64,000 bases of DNA from Micractinium sp. NFX-FRZ (taxonomy: Eukaryota; Chlorophyta; Trebouxiophyceae; Chlorellales; Chlorellaceae). The translations under genes were made by a program, and so were the position numbers. Under the pieces are notes generated by a model that was not told where the DNA came from, ran no database searches, and was given only the letters and a program-made list of their open reading frames with translations. Every line of letters starts with the position of its first letter. Position 1 is the stretch's first letter. Where the stretch lies: NCBI GenBank assembly GCA_029339195.1, contig JAPTJF010000247.1, forward strand, positions 1 through 64,000. The letters run 5' to 3'. Of the stretch, positions 35,258-45,919 are shown one piece after another.

Positions 35258-36219
35258 GCTGCCCGCTGCCAGGAACTCGGCATGTAACAATTCTGCGTCG
35301 TGTGGCACTGCGACCTTGCAAGGCTACAGTTTATTTGTAAAGGGGGCTGCCGACTCCCAGCATGCCGCCGCCAACGTCTCACACCTCGCCAGCCAGACGC
35401 CTCTCACGCACTGCAGCGCCCAGTGTGCGCCCGATGGAGTTGGTCAGAATGAATGTGCAGGTGGCCTGCAAGGCAGACGGCACGGGAGGGCAAGGGTTGC
35501 AGGCGCCGGCGGAGAAGGGGTGAGGTAGACATACGACGGTTTTTACGAAAATAGTTGTGTCAGAGCATGCAGCAAACACATCACAACCGGAAAATGCACG
35601 CAGGCCGCCGGCTGTGTTTCTGCCCAACAGTGCCTGCTCGTTTCCCAGCAGATGCAGCTGCCGCGCTCACCCGCCTCCAGCCTCTCATGGCCTTCAGGAG
35701 GTCAAGGTGGTGGTCGGCTGTGGCTACCGCGCTAAGAAAGATGGTCAGGACCTCGCGGGCAGCGCCAGCAGCAGGCCGCCAGCGGCAGGACGCCGCCTGA
35801 GGCCATGGCAGCGCCAGCAGCACCCACGTCGCCCGGAGGCGCGGGAGGCATTACAGATCCCTTCAGCGCCATGCTGGACTCACTGCGCCTGCAGGTAACA
35901 TCCGGCATCGGAGACCAGGGTCATCACAGCTGGGGAAGCTGGTGAAATGGCATATGTCTCGCGGCAGCGGTGCCCATGGCCAATGCCGGTTGACCCACCG
36001 CACCGCCCGCCGCCCCACTGCCACTGCCATCTGCCACTGCTGCTGCCCGCCTTACGTCTACATAAATCGTGCTCACCCATGTTGCAGAGCGCAGAAAAGC
36101 AGCCAGCACACGGCGAAGTTGGCTACCTTTTGAACTTTGCAGGGCAGCCGGTGAAGCACGCTGCAGGGCCCTTGTATCGAGGCCCAACGGGCCTCAATCT
36201 GCATGTCATTTGGTACACT
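35258..36219. other. Spacer between the two DUF707-like genes
   Basis: TGTAA signals for copy 1 lie at 35283 and 35336. A possible lone first exon at 35805-35894 (beginning MAAPAAPTSPGGAGG and ending LDSLRLQ before gtaaca) has no partner exon I could find. Confidence 0.35.
35336..35340 (+). terminator. TGTAA polyadenylation signal of DUF707-like copy 1
   Basis: Located 79 nt after the stop, in ttatttgtaa; an earlier copy is at 35284-35288. Confidence 0.45.
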
Positions 36220-38652
36220 ATGCACAGTCCGCTCGAGTGCCCCGCACAGCGCCGCAGAAGGGGTGCGCTACAAGTCGCTGCAGCCCTGCTCGTGGGCGCG
36301 CTCTTCGCCCTGCCAAATTACCGTACCATCTCAGTGCCTGTAGCTACCACAGCTTCGCCATCGGAGGCTCGCAGGAGCTGGGCGCCTGTGCCCCCTGCGC
36401 TACCGCCGCGGGCCCGCGGCGGCGTGGTGGCAACCGCGCCCGCCTCAGGAGGCTCGCAGCAGGCAGGCAGCCAAGCCCTCCCTGCACCCTCGCAGTTCCT
36501 GGGAAGTCATGGTTCAGGGTATGCTGCCAAGGATGTTCATGCAAAACCCTCATCAGATGCTAGCGGTACCTGGGCAGCCGCGCTCGGCAAACTGCCGCCA
36601 CCAACGGTGCCCGACCGCACCGGTGCGCCTGAAGCACGCACCTGGCTGATAAAATACTACCGGCAGCTGGATCAAGCAGCAAGCGGCGGCAAGAACGGCA
36701 CTGGATCCGACTGCCGCTGCCTGGCAGCGCCGGCGGCCCAGCGGGCAGCAGGCGGCGGTGCAGCAGGCGGGATGGCCCGGCCCAAGCCATACCTGGTGCT
36801 GGCAGCTGTCGGCGACACCTGGGAGCCAGCCGAGAGGCACAAGTGAGCGCATGCATGCCTTCGCTGCCTCTTGAGGTCCTGACAGACGCACGGGTACTGA
36901 CAAGGTGATGAAGCCTGGCCCTGTCGTGCTTGCAAGCCGTGCACCGCTGTTCACTCACGCGCCTGTCTGGTGTGCTTGCTGCTGGCTTGCAGGTGGCTGG
37001 ATGAAGAAGAAGGCATCATGTTCGACCTGGTTGTTGTCTACTATGGCAGGAACCCAAAGTTTTCATGCCCCCGGTGCCTGCACGTCTTCCGGACCCCTGG
37101 AGCAAAGTGAGCAGGGCGGGCACGGCGGTCCTGCACCTTGTAGCGGTGCAGGGATGCAGCTTGTGTCGCATGGCTGGACTGCCGCTGCAGCCCAGCCCAG
37201 CACCAACCTGCCTCGCGTCCAGTTAGGAAGCCTACCACACATGTCTCCCCGCAGGCCTCAGATCCTCCACCAGGCAACATTTAGTGACGAGTGGCTCCAG
37301 CTGATGGAGCGCAAGCGGTACCGGTACGTGTACCTGCCCGACGATGACATAGTGGTCACATCAAGCACCATCAGCGGTTTCCTGCAAACCATGGAGGCCA
37401 ACCAGCTGCTGCTTGCCCAGGTGGGTCTGTGTTTTATGGAGCGGCACGATGAGCAGGGCTGCAACTCTGGGAGGAGGAAGTGCAGCGCTGCAGAGTGTGA
37501 GCATGCAGCTATGTGGTGCTGCATGTGAGTGGCTTGAATGCCGGTCAGGCTGCACAGCTCTGCCACATACCAACCACATACGAACCCTGCATCATGCCAC
37601 CCGCGGCCTGCAGATGTCTCTGTGTCGCACTAATGGGAGTAAAGTGTATTGGGAGCACCTGTTCCAGCAGCCCCGCACCGCCCTGCGCTTCACACCATTT
37701 GTGAGTCCAGCTGCATGCTTGCAGGCTGGCAGTTGATGCCTCCAGATCCATGCATGCATGCGTTCATGCTCTGGGTGCTGCCCGCCCGCCATATCTCTGG
37801 GATGCTGTCCTTCCGTGCAATGCATGCCTCACACTCGCCCTCCCTGTCCCCCAATCATCCCTCAGTACGCTGCATGTCCCCCACCTGCTTCCCTTGTTCA
37901 CCAATCGTTAGATCGAGATCATGGCGCCCGCCTTTGAGTACACCTTCTTCCACGCTGTGGTGCGGCCCTCCCTGGCCAACAGCTGGTCTGGGTACGGCCT
38001 CGACTCCGTCTGGCCGTTCCTGCTGCGCTACCCGCGCAACAGCATTGCAGTGGTGGATGCTTTCTGCATGGTGGGCTGGACTGCCGGGCCAATTGATGTG
38101 CTGCCCTGCTGGCAGCTGTGTGTGCTCAGTTTCATGCTGCATGAATCACGCAGTTTGCCGGCTGCTGCGCCTGCACTGTCTGCGCCCATGCATGCTGCCG
38201 CATGAAACGTATGCACCATGCACCACACACGACCTGCCTCGCACCTGCTGCCCCTGCACATGCAGACGCACCCAGGCAAAGCGGGCCCCATGAGCGGCAA
38301 GAAGACCGGATCGCTGCACTCGGTGCCATCTCCTCACTTGGTAGGCTGTCAGCTTTGCACTTCTCTGTGTTGGGTGGGGCACTCAGGCTGCATACTGATC
38401 AAGCAACACCTGATGCAGCCAGCACAGCCCGGCATGCCGGCCCCACCCCACCGCTCAGCGCTGGTCACTCCTCCACCCCGCCTGCTCCCTTCCCCTGTGC
38501 AGAACAAGAAGGCGGAAGAGGCAGCAGTGATGCAAGAGTGGGGCTTCAAGCCGGATGTCGCCGTCGCGCTGGGCGTGCCGGGCCACATCAACGACCGGGG
38601 CCGCGTCGTGCTGGACACTGTGCCGCTCTCTGAAGCCAGGGCGGGGCTCTAG
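36220..38652 (+). CDS. DUF707-like type II membrane protein, tandem copy 2
   Basis: Exons 36220-36842, 36993-37106, 37255-37420, 37614-37700, 37912-38070, 38266-38340 and 38503-38652 give 457 aa. Exons 3 to 7 have exactly the lengths seen in copy 1 (166, 87, 159, 75, 150 nt). Exon 2 is one codon shorter (EEEGIMF against EEEDVVMF). The signal anchor is LQVAAALLVGALFALPNY, with the same stem, DDDIVV cluster and IEIMAPAFEYTFFHAVV. The last intron-5 acceptor is tag rather than cag. The start is the first ATG before the anchor; the frame is open further upstream, so it could begin earlier. Function as for copy 1; likely a recent tandem duplication. Confidence 0.82.
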
Positions 38653-38692
38653 GCTGACTCTAGGACCAGCAGTTCTGCTTGCACCGACCGAG

Positions 38693-38697
38693 TGTAA
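38693..38697 (+). terminator. TGTAA polyadenylation signal of DUF707-like copy 2
   Basis: Located 41 nt after the stop codon. Confidence 0.5.
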
Positions 38698-39371
38698 CAC
38701 ATCTGCGTGTAGTGACTCTGCATCATGTAGCACTATGCACTTGCGGGACTGCATACGGCGGCTGCTGCCTCCTATGCAGGCTGGTAGGGTAGCAGAGAGG
38801 CACCGCCAGGTGGGGTGGGGCAGGAAGGCGAGCGGGCACACACGGCGACGGGCGCGGTCCGTCCTCTTCCTTTCCTCGACATGTTCGAAGCGATTTTGTT
38901 GTACACTGTGTGAGTGGTGAGGGTGTGTGTCACACACATGCACGGTGCATGTTTTTTTCATGACAAGGGTGGAACAGTTGGTAGTGGTGGCGGGAGCGCG
39001 TGCAGGGTAATGGCGGCCATCAACAACGAAGCCTTATTGGTCAAGGGTAGCAGGGAGGCTATAACAAGTGAAATGGGGGGCATCACGACTTACAGAGAGA
39101 GCTTACGTTTGGTGGTTTGAGTTTGTTGGGTGGCAGGTATTAGAGCTTATCTTGTTGCGCGCACATGTGGAGTGGGAGTGTTGGGGTCGATGTGGCACCA
39201 AGTTATGCAGGTCAGCCTGCGTCGGAGTGGCCCTGCTTTGAAGTTCGCAGGTCGGCGCTCCTACGGTTGCATGCCGCCCGGTCGTTGACTGCAGCGCACG
39301 CACTGTGCGTGTGCTGTGCATGCTGCGCCAACAGCTGCATGCTGTGCCTCGTGCCGTGGGATGCCCACCAC
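38698..39371. other. Intergenic stretch, convergent genes
   Basis: Less GC-rich than the genes; no coding exon recognised. It presumably holds the 3' UTR of the permease on the minus strand. Confidence 0.4.
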
Positions 39372-42300
39372 TCAGGAGAAGAGCTTGTACGTCGACCAGC
39401 TGACGATGATGTTCTGGAAGCTCCCAATGGTGGCTGCACGCAGGCAGAGGCCAGCGGGCAAGCAAGAGGCTGCGTCAGGGGCCATACCATCCCAACAGTC
39501 ACGCAGATGCACGTGCAAAAGAGCAGCCGCTGACTTTACCCACATCTGCTTCCATGGCCCTTCCGCCCAGCACGCCTGACACCAACCCTGCCCGCACAGC
39601 CAGGCCCCGCAGCAGCAGCAGCCCACCTGCAAACGCCACCACCAGCATCACGCCCGCCACCACTTTCATCAGCACAACAATGCCGCCCTGGGGCTTGAAC
39701 ACCTGCACAGGCATGGCAGCGGGCATCGCAGTCGGATGCAGCTCGGGTGGGCACAGGGGGGCCCACGCTGCTTGCCTGGATAATGCCGCGCGAGCAGCAG
39801 CAGGCCATGGTCCGCCCGGAAGCACACCTCAGCGGCGAGCCCCCTGCCCACCGCCCCTGCAACCCCACCTGGTCCGATGTCGCAAGTTTGCATGCAGGCC
39901 TGCCGTGCAGCCCCACCCGGGTCGGTGCCGCATGTGTGCATGCAACCAGGCAACCCGCCGATGCGCCTGAGCAAGGAAGCAGTCGTCCCACCCCCACCTG
40001 TCCCACATGCCCGGCACGGCGCAGGAGATGCGCCAGGGTCTGGGGCACCCGAATCCACTGTGCTCACCACTTGGGAACGCCACCCACTGCTGCTCAGGTA
40101 GAAGCACCCACCCACCTTGTGGTACATGGCGAAGGGGAAGCCGATGGTGAGGGGCCAGAAGGTGATGGCGCCCACCAGCCCAACCACCGCCGAGAAGAAG
40201 GGCTGCAAGGACGCGGCAGAGAGGGCAGGGCAGGGCAGGGCAGCGGTGGGCATGTGTAATGCGATTGAATGCTCCACGAACGGGCGCAGCCACGCGGGGG
40301 TAAAGGCGGGCAAGCGGGTGGCAGGCGCGCAAGGGGAGCGAGGGGGGCAGGGCGGCTGTGCGGACCGCCCCCTCGGTCACTCACCACCACGCATGCCACC
40401 AGGGTGCAGAGCATGACAAAGGAGGAGCGGATGAGGAGGCGCTGCCAGAAGGGGAGCAGGTACCCCTCGTCGTTCAGCGGCACCCGCTCGTTGGCGGCGC
40501 CTGCAAGGAAGGGCGGGTGTGGGGGGGAGTGGGTGTGCAGGGCAACGCACGCGCCTCAGCACAGTGGCGCAACCCGTGCCACTGGCATGCCGGACACAGA
40601 GAGAGAAAGAGAAAGCCATCAATTTTATTTGAGACACACTTGGTCAGAGAGCAGCACCCGTCAGAGCACGGCCGCCCTGCCAGGGAAGAGGGCGCCCTGC
40701 CAGCACATATGGGGGCAGCTGCAACCATTGCCACAGCCAGGCCAGGCTCCTGACTGCTTGCCTGTGTCCAAATGGAACATGGCTGCTGAGCCCAGGCTGC
40801 TCAGCATCGACAGGCGGCCCAGGTGGTGGTGCGAGTGGGCCTTGGAGGTGACGCTGGCGGCGGCCAAGCCGTGGATGTTGTCTGCCGAGGGGTGCGCCGG
40901 GCGCATGCGCTCGTGGCGGGGGTGCCAGTCTGGAGGGCAGGGGAGGAGAGTGGGCGTGATGCACTTGGAGCCATGCAACTGAGGGCACTCCTGACTTCAC
41001 ACCTCTGCCCAACTTCCCAGCCGAGTGCTCATTGGACTCCGTCGGACGGGGCAGTGGCCAGCCAGCCAGCCAGCCAGGCCCCCCAACCAGTCAGCCAACC
41101 AGCCACCCCCGCAGCCAGCCACCCCGGCGGGCGCCCCCCTGCAGGCGCTCACCCTGCGGCACCAGGTCAGGCAGGGGTGCCGAGTTGGAGATGGTCATGA
41201 GGCCCACGCTGCGCCGCGTCAGGCGCCGGCTGCTGAGCTGGCCGCTGCCCTGGAGGGACATCGCATGGGAGCCGGCAGGGGAGGGGCCGCCCCCGCCCTC
41301 CATCTCATCTTCAGTCACAGCTGGCAGATGCTCCTCCACAGCCTTGTGAGCAGCCTCCTTGCCCTCAGCTGCGCCGCTGGCGGATGCCAGCTGGCGCCTC
41401 AGGGCGTACGCCTTGACGTGCGACTCAATCGTTTCGTACACCGGCTGCGCCCAAACCTGCGTGAGCACGGGGGAGAAGTGGCGGCACGAGAGGGGCGGCG
41501 CTGGGGCGGACAGGGAGAGGTTGGCATGCGACCAAACATCCCCCCCGCCTGCTGCGCCCACGCTGTGCCCGCGCTGCAGCGCTGGCAGCCGCCTGCCTGC
41601 CTACTGCGCTTTTTGGCGTTCAACGCTCACCTGCCAGGCTGTGACCATGTGAATGGCGATAAAAATGTTGGCAACAACCATTACCCTGCGCAGAGGGAGG
41701 GGTAAGGCGGCGGGGGGCGCAGCAGATGTGAGGGTGTGGATCTTGCTGAACTCTGTGAAAGCCGCATGGCCGCAGCTCTGCCGACGTCAGTGGCAGGGGA
41801 GGAAAAGAATCTCCTTCCTGAGAGTCCACCCAGCCGCCCTCACCAGTCGGGTGCCTGCTCGAATCCCTCCAGCACCTCGCCGGGCACGCCCTCGCCCAGC
41901 GCAGCATAGCACGCCACAGCAGAGGAGATGTAGAAGCAGAATGCGCCGGTCACAGAGATGCTGACAGCCTGCACGGACAGATTGGTGAATACGTTCAGAT
42001 TACTGCGTGGAGGCCGTTTCCGTGCCGCCAACCCGAGAGCCAGGGGCAGCCGCTCGCCCTGCGCCTATGTAGCTGCATAGCATGCCGCCGCCCTCCGCTC
42101 CGCCTCACCCTGCGCATGGTGCCCTGCGCCTTGGGCGGCTGCCTCAGCGTGTCCTGGATCTCCAGCAGCACCTGCACAGCAGGGCACAGCACGCGCAGTA
42201 CGGCATGCAGCTCAGCGCGGGCAGCACATCACAGCGCAGCATGCATCGACCGCAGGCAGCACAGCACGGCACAGAGCACGCGAGGCCGGTGCAGGCGGCA

Positions 42301-44376
42301 GATGCCAACCCGCTGCCGCAAGCGCATCAAAACTTACTTGGGCGAAGCCGAACGCAAAGGCAAGGTTGCCCAGGGATGAGAAGATGGAGAAGATTTTGTT
42401 GGCGGGCGAGGTGCCGGGGCGGCCGCCAATGCTGCCCTCACGGTTGCCGCTGTACGCCAGCCCCAGCCCCAGCGCAATGAGCACATAGCCCAGGGAGGAG
42501 ACGGTGCCTGCGGGCGTGGGAGGGAGGGAGCATTGGCACGCAGGGGGCACACAGGTGGGCCGAGCAGGGCGTCAGGAGGCTGCAGCCCAGGGCGCTTGCG
42601 AGGCGAGCCTACGGTGAGCCACCCCTGGTGTGCGTGGGCCGCAGCAGCAGGGCGCAGCAGGTGCGCAGCGCAATGGCTGCTATGCCGGCAGCAGCATGCC
42701 TTGGTGCCCTGGCGCATGCCAGGTGGCAGCGCCAGGTAGCCAGCGTGATGCGCGGCTCACCTAGGGCGGACACCCACCAAATCTCTTCCAGGCTGGGGAT
42801 CTGAGCAAGGGGAGAGATGGGGGAGGCAAGGGAAAGGGGCAGAGGATTGGAGCCGCGGGGAGCGCTGGGGTGTCCATGCTCTTGCCTGCCCACACGCTGG
42901 CTGCTGAGCGCCACATTTCACGCCCTCCCAGCCACCCCCCGGTCCCCAGCACTGGCGCCAGCCGGCAAGAGCTCGTTCTGCATCCACCCACGCAGAGGGT
43001 CAACACCAACGATTACCCAGCACACGCACACACACACACACACACACTGTACCTGCGAGAACACCAGCTCAATGGCCCCCATGATCAGCACAAACTCCCA
43101 CTCTTTGGTGGGCTGCGTGCCCAGGTAGTTGGCAATGGTGCGCATGGCAATGGCGCCCGTGATGCTGTAGGCTGCGGGCAGGGGGCAACAGGGCAGTGCA
43201 ACGTGTGGGTGCTGTGCCCTGCGGTGGGGAGCTGTGGGGCGCAGCCAATCGCAGGCGGCAGGCTGCGGGGCAGCGGCCGACCGAGGCAACTGTGAGGTGG
43301 CAAAGTGGAGTGCCGAGCCGAGGGCGGCACCCAGAGCAAGCAGCTGCACCATGCAGTGTGTTTTACTGCAGGCCAGCACAGGGGGATGCCCAGGTGCCCC
43401 CAACCAGCCTGGCGCCAGCTCACCAATGCAGCTGAGCACGAGGTTGAGCATTTGGAAGACGGCCACCGCGATCGAACCCCTCCGGCCCTGCAGCAGGACA
43501 GGTGCGTGTCGCCGTTGAGCCGCAGCAGAGGCGGGAGCAGCGGGCCTGATGCCTTGGCTCCGGCAGGCGCAGGCTTGCACGGTCTGCTAACACCCCAGGA
43601 AGGCAGCATGGCCAGCCTGCCGCCCAACCGGGGCCAAGCCGCAACGCTGCCGCGCAGCCTGCCTGCCGCCATGCTGTGCGCTGCCAGGCCTGGCATCCTT
43701 GGTAGCTCACCAGGATGTGCTGCACTGCGTGGTGATATCTGGCGAATTCGATGCCATCCACCTGGTACAGCTGCGCCAGCAGGTGCGCCGACCAGAGGGA
43801 GATGGCAAAGAAGATGCACAGGCAGATCGGGCCTGCGATCCAGCCCAGCCAAGCCAGGCTGTTGGGCAGGCCCAGCACGCCCGCGCCTGAGGGGAGGGGT
43901 AGAGGATGGTTTTGAGCACGCGGTGGTGTGAGCAGCAGTAGGAGGGCGCGGTGAGAGCATGCCGCCTCAAATGTCCTTTGATGGCCACATGGACAGCGGC
44001 AGCAGCGGCGGCGGCTCCAGGACAGACACCACTGCTTCTCCACTCCAGGGGGGCCCCACCTACGACGGCGCAGAAGATGTGGCCCACCGCCGTCCACATC
44101 GTGCCTGGGGCAGGGAACAGCACATCTGTGATGAGCACGAGAGGACTTGCTGCACATGTGTCCCCCCAGCTGGAGGGCGCCCCGCCGGCGGCGCCACCGC
44201 TGCCAGAGGGGGCGGACCATGTGACCGGCAGCGAGTTGCATGGCAGCGGGGTGGGATGTTCGAGGCTTCAACCGCACACGCGTGGCCTCCCGCAGAAGTG
44301 GGTGGGCCAGATACTGGCCGGGAAGCGTGGCACCTGTCTTCCCATTTGGGATGGGCGGCACTTCCTCTGCAGTCAT
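39372..44376 (-). CDS. Amino-acid permease, AAAP family
   Basis: Sixteen exons (5' to 3': 44376-44334, 44104-44060, 43886-43711, 43487-43424, 43171-43053, 42800-42761, 42507-42338, 42171-42109, 41968-41844, 41685-41631, 41456-41153, 40929-40762, 40500-40385, 40202-40116, 39702-39627, 39433-39372) join to 570 aa. The family start TGTMWTAVGHIFCAVVGAGV and LGLPNSLAWLGWIAGPICL is clear. Later segments are NLAFAFGFAQVLLEIQDTLR, AVSISVTGAFCFYISSAVAC, VMVVANIFIAIHMVTAWQ, FWPLTIGFPFAMYH and TIGSFQNIIVSWSTYKLFS. About ten to eleven membrane helices are expected in a proton-coupled amino-acid importer at the plasma or vacuolar membrane. Exons 11-12 add an unusual ~150-residue hydrophilic loop with histidine- and serine-rich parts. 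Intron 12 has a GC donor (CAG|gcaagc). Confidence 0.9.
43021..43047. repeat. (AC)n microsatellite in a permease intron
   Basis: An almost pure CA run, 5 nt from the donor of exon 5. Confidence 0.85.
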
Positions 44377-44802
44377 TTCTCTAGGCTGTGAGAAGTTCCG
44401 AGGTGTCGGGGATGGGTGCCCGGGGCGCTGCAAGGTGTTGTGCCGCCGTTGCCCCTCTGCCTGGCGCAAGTGTTCAAGGGACTCGTGCCTTCCGGAGCAA
44501 GGTGCAGACAGTAATTTTGCAACGTGATAGTGTCAGCAGCCTGCCGGAAGCTGCCGAAGCAGGGTAGCGAGCGAGCTAAGAGGGCCACATGGAGTGCATG
44601 ATGGCTGCCCCGCCAGCTGGCCGCCATCTGGGCGGTGCCCTGGGCTCATTCCCCCTTGGAAGCTTCCCCCAAGCACACAATACGTATTCACACTCCTGGC
44701 ACGTCGCGGGCACACGCTTTATTTATAATTATATGTTGAAAAAGTCCACGGGGCATATGCAGCCCAGGCCAGCACCAGTGTTTCACTCGTGTCCGCTGCC
44801 AT

Positions 44803-45885
44803 TCAGTCCTGCTCATCAGCCTGCGCACCGGGCGGCTCCTCTGCATTGAACCGCCCCTGATAGTCCGCCGGCCACAGGTCGCCCCAGCGCAGGCGGCGTG
44901 CAAGGCGGTACGCCGCAGTACCACCCGCCTCCCGCCGCGCAGCCGCCCGCGACACCACCTGCCGCAGCAGCACGCCCCCGGGCCGCTCCCGCTGCCCGCC
45001 AGCTGGCGCCGCCGTCGGCGCAGGAGCTGCGCTGCATATGTCGAGCACGACGTGCCCGCTGCGCTTGCGTGGCTCCCGAATGACACGGGACCACCCGCCG
45101 CTAGCTGCGCGTGCTGCCGCCACCGCCGCCGGCTCTTGAGCCTCCCAATCAACCTTCTCCCCAGCCATCAGCCAGTCGATTGTGCCCTCTGCCATAGGGG
45201 CCATCACCCAGGGTCCGGCCTGCTTGCCGCCGACATCTGCCGCGGCAGGCGTGGCGGCCACAGCTTGCTGCCGGGCAGCAGCCGCAGCAGCCGCGAGCTC
45301 CTTATCCAGCCGAGCCGCCAGCTCAACGCCAGCGCCGTCCTCGTCATCCTCGTCTGCGCGCCGGGCAATGGCGGCGTGCAAGCAGGGAGTTTAGTTTTTT
45401 TGTTTTTTTTCAGTCAGCCTGGCCAGCCGTGCCTTGAGGCAGAGTGGTGTGGCCTGACCGACACATCAGCGTCAAGAGCTGAGCACAGGGCGGAACGCAT
45501 CGCATCCCATGTGGCAGCCCTCCGCACCCCCACACAACTCCTCTCGCCAGCAACACCCCGCTCACCGTCGGCGCCGTCAAGCACCGACTGCAGCAGCAGC
45601 CGCCGGGTGGCTTCATCCAGCTCAGCAGGCCCAGCAGCCCCAGCAGGCTCAGCAGCGCTGCGCCCACCGCTGCCGCTACCTGCTGCCAACCGCCCGGTCG
45701 GGTCCTGCTGCTGCTGCTGCTGCCGGGCAGGAGCGCCTCGCAACAACCCCTCCTCGCTGCTGCCACCATCGCTGCCTTTGACGCTGCTGCTCTCCTCGTC
45801 GCTTTCGCTGCCGCTGCTGCTGCTCTCCTCATCGCTGCTGCTGCTGCTGCTGCTGCTGCTGTCGCTGTCACTGCTGCTGCTCTCA

Positions 45886-45919
<34 letters not shown>

